DNA of 16,898 nt. Source: CAYFUR01 sp964346275 (GTDB lineage: Bacteria > Sumerlaeota > Sumerlaeia > SLMS01). Below are positions 1 through 7,052 of the stretch, one piece after another (the first letter of the stretch is position 1; every line of letters begins with the position of its first letter). The stretch spans positions 1 through 16,898 of the forward strand of contig CAYFUR010000081.1 of assembly GCA_964346275.1 (NCBI GenBank), read 5' to 3'. The notes under the pieces are model-generated. The model ran no database searches. It was not told where the DNA came from and worked only from the letters and a program-made list of their open reading frames with translations. A program made the position numbers and the translations under genes.

Positions 1-78
1 GGGGGGCGTGCGGAGTGTGAAGAGATCTCCATAGAAGGTGGACGAAAGACGGAGGGGATGGAATCACGCGTCTATACG

Positions 79-121
79 AAAAGGAGCTGCGGCGGCCCGG
101 GAATATGCTGCGGGCCGCCGC
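79..121 (-). terminator. Probable intrinsic terminator of the leftward transport/hydrolase operon
   Basis: A perfect 11-bp GC-rich stem (89-99 pairing with 111-121, loop of 11) lies just past the stop codon of the leftward glycoside hydrolase. On the minus strand the stem is followed, after a few bases, by a run of four T (complement of 79-82). The T-run is short and offset, so termination may be imperfect, but position and orientation fit the end of the operon. Confidence 0.55.
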
Positions 122-134
122 GCCTGGAGTCGTC

Positions 135-2051
135 TTACTTCTCGAAGTTGAGGGAATGGATCACGACTTCTGCTTTAGGAAGGCTGGGGAGGAAGACAAT
201 TCCAGGGCCTTTGAGCGAATCCAGGTCCACGCGGCGTTCGCCCAGCTGATTGCCCCACACGTTGCGAGGCGCCAGATCAGCCAGTTCGAACCTCCATTGC
301 TGGCGGCCGCCGTTACTGGAGACGGGGGCAAAAGAGAAGGACTCGCCGTCGTCTCCGCCGCTGGTGTCGTATTCCGCGGCCGTGGGGGAATCCACGCCTG
401 CTTCATCAAGAATGATTTGAAACTGGAGGCCTTCCGGCATTTCCGCGTCCAGTGTGATGGCGGAATATCCATCGATGTTGGTGGCCTTCGCCGGGGGTTC
501 CGGCTTCGCGAACTCTTCGGGACCGAAAAACGTCAGGCCACAGCCCCAGGTGGCACCCGTGTTGATCTGTGCAACGACCTGGCTGCGCTCCAATTCATAG
601 CTGATAGACGCGTCGTCGGCGGAGAAGCGGGCAGGCCCTTCGACCGGTTTCCGAGCCAGCAGGTTGAGCTTTGCGGGGCGATTGGGGTACTGGCCCGGAT
701 CTACCACTACTTTTGGCAGGGGAGGCATGGAGGTGGGAAGCTCCAGGTCCGAGCCGGCGTGTATATCGCGGACGGCTTCGTTTGTCTTGCGCATTGCGGC
801 CAGCAGCGTCTCGTACGGCCGATGGTAAATGTCCACCACGCCATAGTTGGAATTTTCGCCATCGAACCGCCCCTGGGGCGATTGGTCGGAAAACTCGAAC
901 CAGTGCATGCCGATGATCATCGGGCGGCGAAAGTTGTCGCGTACGAAAGAGGAATACGCATCGGCACGGGCTTGCTGCGTTGCGACCACGCGTCCGGCTC
1001 CGCCTGTATTCGGATTGCCGCTGGTGTTTTCATCGGAGCGCCAAGAGTATTCTGTGATCATGAGGGGTTTTTCGCTCAGGAGCCAGTAACGCGCGAGAAG
1101 ACGTTCGTCGGCTTCCGGGCGAGCTCGATAGTTGTTGAAGGACACAACATCGCAATATTCTGCACAAGCCTCGATAACCGGGTCCGGCGCGTCTCCGGCG
1201 AAACGTGTTCCAAGGAGCAGCAGCCCAGGATACTCTTTTTTGAGAACCTCGGCCGATTTGCCATAGAAGGCGTCAGCGGCCGCGGCAAGGAATTGCTCGC
1301 GGTCTTCCATGGCGGCATTCGAGCCGCTGCCGCTCATGTGGCCCGCGGTCAGTTCCTCCCAGTTCTGTATCTCCAAGTCCCAGGCTTGAGAGAATGCTTC
1401 TGCCGTCTCGTATTGAAGTTGAAGAAAGCCAAGGGCCACGCCTCGCGCCGGATTGCCCGGGGGGAGTGTCATCGCTTCTTCGAGCACCGTGTAGCGCGGG
1501 TTCGGATCCCAGGGGGAACGGCCGTACCATGCCATCTCGTTGTCGAGGAAAACACCGACGACTTTTTCCGGGTGTTGGATTTCTTCGAGCACTTCTGCCG
1601 CACGGCGCCGGACCATGTCCTTGAAACCGGGCAACAGGCCATGGAGAACCCGTTCTTTTGAATGACCGGCTACGTAGAGAATGGGCATCTCGTAGAGGCT
1701 GCCGTCATTGACGCGTGGCGAAGACCAGGCACCGATTGTGTTGAAGTTGCTGTTGTTGAGAAGCCGCACCACCGATTCTCTCCAGGCATCGTGGCTTCCG
1801 CGGAATTGCTTCGGGATGGGATTGTAATACGTCGAACCATCAGGTGCCTGGAAGTCATGCGCCTCCACAATATGATTGATGCCGAGAGAAAGAAAACGTG
1901 TGCCGTCCGACTGTTCAAACCAAAAGTTTCCCGAGTCATCTTTTACGGTTTGATAGCCACCGAATTTGTTTTCTTCCCTACTGGCATCGAGGCGTGCAGG
2001 CGTTGTGAAAAGCAAGACGGCCAAACCGAGTGAGGCAAGCAGCGAACGCAT
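135..2051 (-). CDS. Secreted clan GH-A glycoside hydrolase (agarase/GH50-like TIM barrel) with C-terminal beta-sandwich
   Basis: Predicted 638-residue exported glycosidase. The start at 2051 is chosen because AAGGAG lies 7 bases upstream and a clear signal peptide follows at once (RSLLASLGLAVLLFTTPARLDA); an in-frame extension to 2096 lacks this. Residues about 25-435 look like a (beta/alpha)8 clan GH-A barrel: VVGVFLDNEMAW puts the likely acid/base at Glu172 (Asn-Glu pair), and LMITEYSWRS puts the likely nucleophile at Glu334. MHWFEFSDQ and FDGENSNYGVVDIYHRPY resemble agarase-like GH-A enzymes. Residues about 470-638 look like a jelly-roll carbohydrate-binding domain. The last gene of the operon, 125 bases after the pseudopilin gene. 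The substrate is unclear: neighbours suggest beta-glucan, the resemblance is to agarases and beta-galactosidase-like proteins. Exact GH family unassigned. Confidence 0.8.
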   Translation of the reverse strand: MRSLLASLGLAVLLFTTPARLDASREENKFGGYQTVKDDSGNFWFEQSDGTRFLSLGINHIVEAHDFQAPDGSTYYNPIPKQFRGSHDAWRESVVRLLNNSNFNTIGAWSSPRVNDGSLYEMPILYVAGHSKERVLHGLLPGFKDMVRRRAAEVLEEIQHPEKVVGVFLDNEMAWYGRSPWDPNPRYTVLEEAMTLPPGNPARGVALGFLQLQYETAEAFSQAWDLEIQNWEELTAGHMSGSGSNAAMEDREQFLAAAADAFYGKSAEVLKKEYPGLLLLGTRFAGDAPDPVIEACAEYCDVVSFNNYRARPEADERLLARYWLLSEKPLMITEYSWRSDENTSGNPNTGGAGRVVATQQARADAYSSFVRDNFRRPMIIGMHWFEFSDQSPQGRFDGENSNYGVVDIYHRPYETLLAAMRKTNEAVRDIHAGSDLELPTSMPPLPKVVVDPGQYPNRPAKLNLLARKPVEGPARFSADDASISYELERSQVVAQINTGATWGCGLTFFGPEEFAKPEPPAKATNIDGYSAITLDAEMPEGLQFQIILDEAGVDSPTAAEYDTSGGDDGESFSFAPVSSNGGRQQWRFELADLAPRNVWGNQLGERRVDLDSLKGPGIVFLPSLPKAEVVIHSLNFEK

Positions 2052-2112
2052 GTTATTCTCCTTCAGCGCCCGCAATGGCGCCCAAAGAATGTGCATGTTG
2101 TGAGATGAAGAG

Positions 2113-2164
2113 GAGAGGAGGAGAAGGTCGGCGGGAAAGGCCTTTGTCCTTCTTCTCCCCTCTC
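2113..2164 (-). other. Intergenic stem-loop between pseudopilin and hydrolase genes
   Basis: A purine-rich arm (2113-2127) and a pyrimidine-rich arm (2148-2164) can pair with a small bulge. The hairpin follows the pseudopilin stop codon. No T-run follows on the minus strand, so it does not look like an ordinary terminator. It could stabilise or process the operon mRNA and allow unequal expression of the flanking genes. Function is inferred only. Confidence 0.4.
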
Positions 2165-2176
2165 TTTGCGTGGTTC

Positions 2177-2860
2177 TTAGCGGCCCACCAGTTCAGCGCC
2201 GCCGCCATCGCGAGAGCGGACAATGTCGCCGTCGGAGATCGTGCCGTTGGTCGGATCATAGATGGGCCAGCCACTGAGCGGATCGCCGAAGCCATTGACC
2301 GGTATGGTGCCGCCGGCAACGGTCTGGGTGTTGATGTTTTGTTCTTTATCGGGCCCGGGGCTATAGAGGAGCCAGGAGTTGAAGGAGTCGCCGGTGCCGA
2401 TGCCAAGGCCAGTGGCGGATTCAAAGAGAGTGCTTTCCCCGCCTGGGGTCAGGCCGAAACGTGTGCGCCGATAATCATAAAAGCGCTGGACGGCCAGGGG
2501 GTCTAAAGTAGGAGAGCCTGCCACTTTTGTCCCTTCGAAGGCATCGACGGGAAACGTGGTGATATAGGAAATGGGAGTTGTGAGCTGGGCATAGATCGTG
2601 AACTGGAAATCGGCGGGGGCCGAGCCGCTGCCGAAGGGGGCGTCCACGGCTGACAGCGGGTAGCCATTGTTATCAACACGGTAGGACTCAAGAGCAGTGG
2701 CTACCGATCTCATGTCCGCTTCGGCGCGAGAGACTTTGGCGCGAGTCTGTGCTTCAAGAAAGTTGGGAACAGCAATGGCGGCGAGGATGGCGATGATCGC
2801 CACCACAATGAGCAGTTCGATGAGTGTGAAGGCGTGGCGCAGGGAAGCGGTATGTTTCAT
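2177..2860 (-). CDS. Prepilin-like (type II secretion/type IV pseudopilin) protein
   Basis: A 227-residue protein with a class III prepilin signal: short basic leader MKHTASLRHA, then mature-type N-terminus FTLIELLIVVAIIAILAAIAVPNF with Glu at mature position 5. Residue -1 is Ala rather than the usual Gly. A single hydrophobic helix (about 11-34) continues into EAQTRAKVSRAEADMRSVATALESYRVDNNGYP, the GspG-like pattern. The C-terminal part carries LLYSPGPDKEQN and YDPTNGTISDGDIVRS, typical of short prepilin-like proteins that occur in many copies in planctomycete-like lineages. A GGT-containing ribosome site lies upstream of ATG 2860. It sits 61 bases after the MalG-type permease gene and 125 before the hydrolase gene, so it is probably co-transcribed. 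It may be exported by, or form a fibre with, a type II/IV system encoded elsewhere; its link to sugar use is inferred. Confidence 0.85.
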   Translation of the reverse strand: MKHTASLRHAFTLIELLIVVAIIAILAAIAVPNFLEAQTRAKVSRAEADMRSVATALESYRVDNNGYPLSAVDAPFGSGSAPADFQFTIYAQLTTPISYITTFPVDAFEGTKVAGSPTLDPLAVQRFYDYRRTRFGLTPGGESTLFESATGLGIGTGDSFNSWLLYSPGPDKEQNINTQTVAGGTIPVNGFGDPLSGWPIYDPTNGTISDGDIVRSRDGGGAELVGR

Positions 2861-2921
2861 GGTCTGTTACCTTTCTGTGATCTTCCTAAGAACATGAGGA
2901 ATGTCCTTTGATGTCGAGAGT

Positions 2922-3773
2922 TCAGCCTTTGAGGCCCGTGAGAGAGATGCCCTGTATGAAGGTTTTCTGGGTGAAGAAAAACAACACCATGATCGGAAGT
3001 ATCATGAGTGTCGTGGCTGCCATGAGGAGGGTGATGTCCGTCTCGCCGAGACGGCTCTGGAAGGCCTGGAGCCCCAGTGCCAGCGTGAACTGATCCTCGC
3101 TGGTTAAATAGACAAGGGGCACCATGAAGTCGTTCCAGTGATGCATGAAGTTAAACAATGCGACGACCAGCAATGCCGGGCGTACCAGCGGAATAATGAT
3201 TTGAAGGAAAATCCGGAACTCTCCGCAACCATCGATGCGTGCCACGTCCGTCAAGTCTCTCGGGATGCCGAGCATGAACTGGCGGAGGAGGAAAATGTTG
3301 TAGGGGAAGCCAAAGAAGGCCGGCACCCACAGGGGCATGAACGTCCCGATCCAATCGAGCCAGCGGAAGAGGGAATATTGGGGAACCATCAGGACGGGGA
3401 AGGGAATCATCATCGTTGCAAGCGTGATCGCAAAGAAGACGTCACGGCCAGGGAAACGGAAATGCGCGAACCCCCAGGCCACCAGCGCACTGCTGACCGT
3501 CATGCCGATCACGTTCATTCCCGCCACGTAAATACTGTTCCACGCATAGAGCCAGAAGGGAATCGCCTGGGTCGCTTCTACATAGTTGGCGAAGACAAAC
3601 GGGTCGGGAATCCATTCGGGAGGGGTGCTTTTCGCCTGAACCGGTGTCATCAAAGATGTTTTGATCATCCAGACGAAAGGAAGGATGAAGAGAATCCCAA
3701 AGAAGAACAGCCCGGCATAGACCAGGATCTTCTGGACAATTCGTCCCCAATCTATGGTTCCGGCGTTTTTCAT
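2922..3773 (-). CDS. Carbohydrate ABC transporter permease, MalG type
   Basis: A 283-residue inner-membrane permease of the COG0395 (MalG) kind. Hydrophobic segments occur near residues 14-37, 80-100, 112-130, 147-165, 197-212 and 248-270, giving six expected helices. The cytoplasmic EAA loop that docks on the ATPase is at about 173-196 (DVARIDGCGEFRIF followed by LQIIIPLVRP). The C-terminus FIQGISLTGLKG is the classic MalG-type ending. The start ATG overlaps the upstream permease stop by one base (TAATG), and GAGGGAAGG lies just upstream, so translation is probably coupled. It would pair with the MalF-type protein to form the channel for an imported oligosaccharide. Confidence 0.95.
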   Translation of the reverse strand: MKNAGTIDWGRIVQKILVYAGLFFFGILFILPFVWMIKTSLMTPVQAKSTPPEWIPDPFVFANYVEATQAIPFWLYAWNSIYVAGMNVIGMTVSSALVAWGFAHFRFPGRDVFFAITLATMMIPFPVLMVPQYSLFRWLDWIGTFMPLWVPAFFGFPYNIFLLRQFMLGIPRDLTDVARIDGCGEFRIFLQIIIPLVRPALLVVALFNFMHHWNDFMVPLVYLTSEDQFTLALGLQAFQSRLGETDITLLMAATTLMILPIMVLFFFTQKTFIQGISLTGLKG

Positions 3774-4654
3774 TACCTTCCCTCGTAGACGACGTAGCGG
3801 TAAGAAACCAGGTGGGCCAAGTAAGTGACCGCCGCGATGATGAGAAACAGCACCCAGGCCATGGCGCTGGCATAGCCCATGTTGAGGTAAACAAAAGCCT
3901 GGTTGAACAAATAGTATGTATAGAACATGGTGGAGCGGGCCGGTCCGCCTTCCGTCATCACGTAGGGACGGACGAATTCCTGCAGGACGATGATCGAGCC
4001 CATAAGCAGATTGAAATACATCATTGGCGAGATCATCGGCAGGGTGATGTATGTCATTTGCTGGAAGGAGGAAGCCCCATCCACTCTCGCGGCTTCGTAA
4101 AGGCTGCGCGGGACTTCCTGGAGGCTTGCCAGGTAGAGCACCATGGGATGCCCCACAATCCAGAGAGCGGTCATTACAATGGCGGGTTTCGAGTAGGTTG
4201 GATTACCCAGCCAGTCAATCGGCGGGATGCCCACCAGCCCTATGATCTGGTTGACGATGCCGTAGTCCGCGTTCAGCAGGTCCTGCCAGAGGATGCCCAG
4301 AGCCACGAGAGGCACCAGGGCCGGCAGGAAGTAGATCGTGCGGAAGATGCCCCGCCCCCGGGCGCTCGTGTTCAGCAAAAGGGCCAGCGCAATGGCGAGC
4401 ACCTGGCCGAGCGGGAGCGAGAACGCGGCGAAGTAGAGCGTGTTGTAGAGCGAAGTCCAGAAGACCTCGTCGTGATAAAGATCCTGATAGTTCTGCGTCC
4501 CGATGAAGGCGGGCGGATTCAGAACGGAATAGTCACACACACTGAAGTACGCCGACAGCAGCATGGGAAAGGCAAGAAAGAATCCGAAGCCGACGATCCA
4601 GGGACTGATGAACGACAGGCCATAGCGGAGGGCGCGTTTTTCTTCTCCGGTCAT
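3773..4654 (-). CDS. Carbohydrate ABC transporter permease, MalF type
   Basis: A 293-residue permease of the COG1175 (MalF/UgpA) kind. The ATG at 4654 is preferred: it forms an ATGA overlap with the stop of the binding-protein gene and has GGAGGAG 11 bases upstream. A GTG at 4666 in the same frame overlaps that ribosome site and is unlikely. Six hydrophobic helices are visible, from SFISPWIVGFGFFLAFPMLL to the C-terminal AMAWVLFLIIAAVTYLAHLV. The EAA loop reads LYEAARVDGASSFQQMTYIT with LP following (about 185-207). It is the partner of the MalG-type permease encoded immediately downstream. Sugar specificity cannot be read from the permease; context suggests a beta-glucan oligosaccharide. Confidence 0.95.
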   Translation of the reverse strand: MTGEEKRALRYGLSFISPWIVGFGFFLAFPMLLSAYFSVCDYSVLNPPAFIGTQNYQDLYHDEVFWTSLYNTLYFAAFSLPLGQVLAIALALLLNTSARGRGIFRTIYFLPALVPLVALGILWQDLLNADYGIVNQIIGLVGIPPIDWLGNPTYSKPAIVMTALWIVGHPMVLYLASLQEVPRSLYEAARVDGASSFQQMTYITLPMISPMMYFNLLMGSIIVLQEFVRPYVMTEGGPARSTMFYTYYLFNQAFVYLNMGYASAMAWVLFLIIAAVTYLAHLVSYRYVVYEGR

Positions 4655-6042
4655 AGCGAATTCCACTCCTCCATGCGCTGTTCGCCGATAGCATCCCAGC
4701 GCTCGTTGGCACGGTCCAGCTTCGGTTGAATGCGCTTCAGTACATACTCCATGGCTTCTTCAACAGTGATGTCTTCCTTTGGATTGACCCACATGCGCTC
4801 TAACGCCACCGCCAGCTCGTCCCGGTATTCGACCCAGACGGGGAGCTTCGGGACGGCCTTGGCATTGGGGGATTCCGCCAATTCACGAAACAGTCTGATA
4901 TACGGATGGGGATGTGAGGCGTAGAAGTCGTCGGAAACGCGTGTCTTGGGAGAAAACTTCCACTGCTTGCGGCAGAGTTCCTCGATATTCTCCTGGCGCT
5001 GGACAAACTTTATGAAATCCCAGGCTTCCTCCACGTGGGCCGCTCCGCGGGGAATGACCAGCACGTCTGCCTCGACAACTGTCGCAGGGCCGCCTGTGAG
5101 GCTTTCCGGCGCCGGCAGAGGAGCAGCGCCCCACTCCAGGTCTGGGTTGAATTCCTCAATAAAGCGGGCCATCCAGACGCCCTGGACTTTCATGGCCACC
5201 CGGCCGGAGAGAAACGAGTTCGAAGGAGAGGCGAACTGCCCGCGGTGGGCGGCCTCGAAAAGGCGGACTTTCTGGCGATCGTAATCCTGGACGTAGCCCC
5301 GGCGCCATTTAAAGGCCTCAATATTCTCGGGCGAATCGCAGAGCAACTCCGTCTTCTCTTTATTCACCAAACCGGCTCCCCACCAGAAGCCCCAGAAGGG
5401 TTCCCACCATCCCGGATCAGTCGGGAGGAAGCCCATCTGCGTATAGTTCCCGTCCTCGTCTTTCTTGGTCAGCTTCTTTGCGACGCGGTCGAATTCATCC
5501 AGGGTCTCCGGGGGATCTTCCGGATCCAGGCCGGCCTCGCGGAAAAGTTGCTTATTGTAGTGCAGGGCGACCGTGGCCGGCGTAACGGGAATGCCCCATG
5601 CGAACCCGCGATAAGTCGCTGCATCCATGACCGACGAAACGTAGTCGTCGCGGGAGATCCCGTCGCGCTCCATCAGGCTGTCCAACGGATAAATGGCGCC
5701 CTTCTCCGCATAGGCAAAAATCGTATGAGACCAGAAGCCGGCAATGTCCGGTGGATTGCCCCCCGCCGTGGCCAGGAGCAGCTTCTGATCGATGTTGCTC
5801 ATGGAAATAAAATCGACGTATACTTCGTTCTGGGATTCATTATACCTGTCCACAATGTCCTGCATGGCTTCTTTTTCTACACCGGTCCATTTCTCCCAGT
5901 ATTTGAGGACCAGGCGGCCATCGGAGGTGCGCTCCTCGGATTTGAAGTTGCAGCCAGGGACCGCAAGCATTGCTGCCAGCAAGACTGACACGATGCTGGC
6001 AGCGCGGCGCAGCGAGCGTGACGTACGTAAGTACTGAAACAA
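4651..6042 (-). CDS. Sugar ABC transporter substrate-binding lipoprotein (family 1 SBP)
   Basis: A family 1 extracellular solute-binding protein (COG1653/MalE-like). No ATG precedes the signal peptide. TTG at 6042 is preferred, with GGAGAG 10 bases upstream, giving 463 residues and a compact lipoprotein signal: LRTSRSLRRAASIVSVLL, then AAMLAVPGC with Cys31 as lipidation site. An alternative TTG at 6138 (AGGA 6 bases upstream) would add 32 low-complexity residues before the signal and is less natural. Mature features include LKYWEKWTGVEKEAMQDIVDRYNE, NPPDIAGFWSHT and the SGRVAMKVQGVWMARFI helix region, all typical of sugar-binding proteins. First gene of the operon, joined to the MalF-type gene by ATGA. 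Transcription probably starts near 6202 under LacI control. Confidence 0.93.
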   Translation of the reverse strand: MFQYLRTSRSLRRAASIVSVLLAAMLAVPGCNFKSEERTSDGRLVLKYWEKWTGVEKEAMQDIVDRYNESQNEVYVDFISMSNIDQKLLLATAGGNPPDIAGFWSHTIFAYAEKGAIYPLDSLMERDGISRDDYVSSVMDAATYRGFAWGIPVTPATVALHYNKQLFREAGLDPEDPPETLDEFDRVAKKLTKKDEDGNYTQMGFLPTDPGWWEPFWGFWWGAGLVNKEKTELLCDSPENIEAFKWRRGYVQDYDRQKVRLFEAAHRGQFASPSNSFLSGRVAMKVQGVWMARFIEEFNPDLEWGAAPLPAPESLTGGPATVVEADVLVIPRGAAHVEEAWDFIKFVQRQENIEELCRKQWKFSPKTRVSDDFYASHPHPYIRLFRELAESPNAKAVPKLPVWVEYRDELAVALERMWVNPKEDITVEEAMEYVLKRIQPKLDRANERWDAIGEQRMEEWNSL

Positions 6043-6208
6043 CGTGAATTCACTCTCCGCCCGAGCATTTCCTCGATTGTGGGGGGCGCGCGCGCCCTGA
6101 CTTCCCGTGAGAGGTGGTCTTGCGGGTGTGTCTGCCAAGGGGGGTCCTATCTAAATCGAGTGGCTTTGTGACGCTGCGCATTCCAGGCGTTTGAGCAGCG
6201 ATAAGCTC

Positions 6209-6220
6209 GTTATGGATAAC
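6209..6220. promoter_or_regulatory. LacI-type operator at the transport operon promoter (11/12 match)
   Basis: GTTATGGATAAC differs at one base from the palindrome GTTATCGATAAC found perfectly at 6421 and 12688. It overlaps the spacer and -10 of the leftward promoter. The regulator is presumed to be the LacI-family protein encoded at 12784-13911. Confidence 0.65.
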
Positions 6221-6237
6221 TTTTTATGGACTGTCAA
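6209..6237 (-). promoter_or_regulatory. Candidate sigma70-type promoter of the sugar transport operon
   Basis: On the minus strand a perfect TTGACA (-35, 6237 to 6232) is followed by a 17-base spacer and CATAAC (-10, 6214 to 6209; four of six consensus bases). A start would fall near 6202, giving a leader of about 160 bases to the TTG at 6042, or about 64 to the alternative TTG at 6138. The -10 box lies wholly within the LacI-type operator at 6209-6220, an arrangement expected for direct repression. Confidence 0.6.
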
Positions 6238-6388
6238 GAGTTTTAGAGCGAAAGGTATTTTGACCTTGGATTCCGGCCGGACGCCGCTTTTTTCTCGCCA
6301 CCTCGGAAAAACACAGGCGATTTTTTCCTACGAAAGCCGGTTAAAGGCGTTTTGCGGGGATTGGGGAACTTTGTTGTCCTTTTTTTCC

Positions 6389-6417
6389 TTGACCAGAGGC
6401 ATGGACCGGTTTACAGG
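6389..6417 (+). promoter_or_regulatory. Candidate rightward promoter toward the GH1 relic and CBM/GH16 genes
   Basis: TTGACC (6389-6394), a 17-base spacer and a weak TACAGG -10 (6412-6417; three of six bases) sit just ahead of the perfect operator at 6421-6432, which would cover the start point. The -10 is poor, so the call rests mainly on the -35 and the operator position. If real, the message would have a leader of over 600 bases running through the GH1 remnant. Confidence 0.35.
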
Positions 6418-6420
6418 CTG

Positions 6421-6432
6421 GTTATCGATAAC
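6421..6432. promoter_or_regulatory. LacI-type operator, perfect palindrome GTTATCGATAAC
   Basis: A perfect 12-base palindrome centred on CG, the usual design for LacI-family operators. The identical sequence recurs at 12688-12699 next to the lacI-type gene. Its centre is 212 bp from the operator at 6209-6220, close to twenty helical turns, so repression by looping between the two is conceivable. Confidence 0.75.
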
Positions 6433-6586
6433 GACAAGGCCCCGGTAGGCTGGCCACGGAGAAGACACCGATCAAATGCTGTCACACGAATTCCTGAAAA
6501 ATGCCATCCCGGGTTCCGCTCCCTCCTCCTCTCAGGGTGAGAGGGCTGCCGAATGCGCCGGGCGTGGGCGCACGCATTGGAAGGAA

Positions 6587-6622
6587 TTCGCCGCCATCGG
6601 GGAGAATTCCCCGAATGGCGAA
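6587..6622. repeat. Imperfect inverted repeat in a palindrome cluster
   Basis: An imperfect hairpin (left arm TTCGCCGCCATCGGGGA, right arm TTCCCCGAATGGCGAA) is preceded by other small palindromes: CCTCTCA-GGG-TGAGAGG near 6529 and an AATGC/GCATT hairpin near 6552-6577. Together they span about 6525-6640. Such clusters often mark small dispersed palindromic elements. Only one copy is visible here, so repeat status is unproven. Confidence 0.35.
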
Positions 6623-6661
6623 CTCGGCCGTGCAAGTCGGACGCGCACCTCTTCGCCGGGC

Positions 6662-6925
6662 ATGGGCCGGCGGATCATTCCTGAGTTTCTTTACTGGGCA
6701 ATTCGACATATTCGCGACCTGTGGGGTGCCCCAGAGGTTCTGGCAACGGAGAATGGCTGCACGTTTTCTGACAAAGCTCAAGAAGGAAGCGAGTATGTGG
6801 AAGGCTTTGCCCGTATTGAATACCTGCACGCTCATTTGCCAACCCTGCATCGGGCGGTTTCGGAAGGCTGCCTGGCGCGGGGAAGGTTCGAATCCCAGAA
6901 AAGCACACCCCAACTGAGTGCCCCA
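6662..6925 (+). pseudogene. Decayed C-terminal fragment of a GH1 beta-glucosidase
   Basis: One open stretch reads like the C-terminal end of GH1 beta-glucosidases: MGRRIIPEFLYWAIRHIRD, then LWGAPEVLATENGCTF with the TENG nucleophile motif (Glu codon 6749-6751), then ARIEYLHAHLPTLHRAVSEG. The family's next block, the GYF-WSLLDNFEW aglycone site (roughly 27 residues), is missing: the frame jumps from CLARGRF to ESQKSTPQLSA, which matches the usual YETQKRTPK-SA end. About 350 N-terminal residues are also absent, replaced by the palindrome cluster. It cannot encode an active enzyme. It was presumably once a beta-glucosidase gene at the head of the rightward transcript. The similarity is judged by motif memory, without an alignment. 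Confidence 0.65.
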
Positions 6926-6934
6926 GGGGCACTC
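6916..6934. other. Perfect 19-base dyad at the end of the GH1 relic
   Basis: GAGTGCCCC and GGGGCACTC flank a single A, so the sequence can form a short strong hairpin. No T-run follows on either strand, so it is not a normal intrinsic terminator. It could be a protein-binding dyad or a leftover of the event that truncated the GH1 gene. Confidence 0.3.
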
Positions 6935-6999
6935 CAAGCCTATCCGAAATGGAGGCTTTGAGAGGAACGGCACGCTGGCCGTCCCATCCTCCTGAACCA

Positions 7000-7014
7000 C
7001 TTTCGATACGAAAG
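7000..7014. promoter_or_regulatory. Short dyad upstream of the CBM-like gene, possible regulator site
   Basis: CTTTCGATACGAAAG is a 15-base dyad (CTTTCG, three-base centre, CGAAAG), about 40 bases ahead of ATG 7053. It differs from the LacI-type operator used elsewhere in the locus. It may be a second regulator's site or a small leader hairpin. Confidence 0.25.
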
Positions 7015-7052
7015 CCACCCTCGACATCCCCAAAATCCAAGGAGTATTGAAA

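Larger units (their letters stand above)
6043..7052. other. Long divergent regulatory region with no intact gene
   Basis: About 1 kb separates the leftward transport operon from the rightward CBM/GH16 genes. It holds two LacI-type operators (6209-6220, 6421-6432), two candidate promoters facing away from each other, a dense cluster of palindromes at about 6525-6640, and the remains of a GH1 gene at 6662-6925. The open frames crossing it on both strands look like chance frames except for the GH1-like stretch. Confidence 0.6.

Noticed and set aside
1170..1177. TCGATAAC half-site within the GH-A hydrolase gene
   Set aside because: Only the right half of the operator is present, far from any promoter in the middle of a coding region.
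105..1661. Long plus-strand open frame (518 codons) opposite the GH-A hydrolase
   Set aside because: It is antisense to a clearly recognisable glycosidase with a signal peptide and ribosome site; its translation shows no domain and is rich in Arg, His and Gly as expected of a GC-rich shadow frame.
3812..4729. Plus-strand open frame (305 codons) opposite the MalF-type permease
   Set aside because: Antisense to a well-supported permease; the product is highly charged and low in complexity, with no recognisable family.
6886..6900. GGTTCGAATCCC resembling a tRNA T-loop
   Set aside because: The flanking bases do not form the five-pair T stem and no acceptor or anticodon arm follows; it lies inside the GH1 relic frame.
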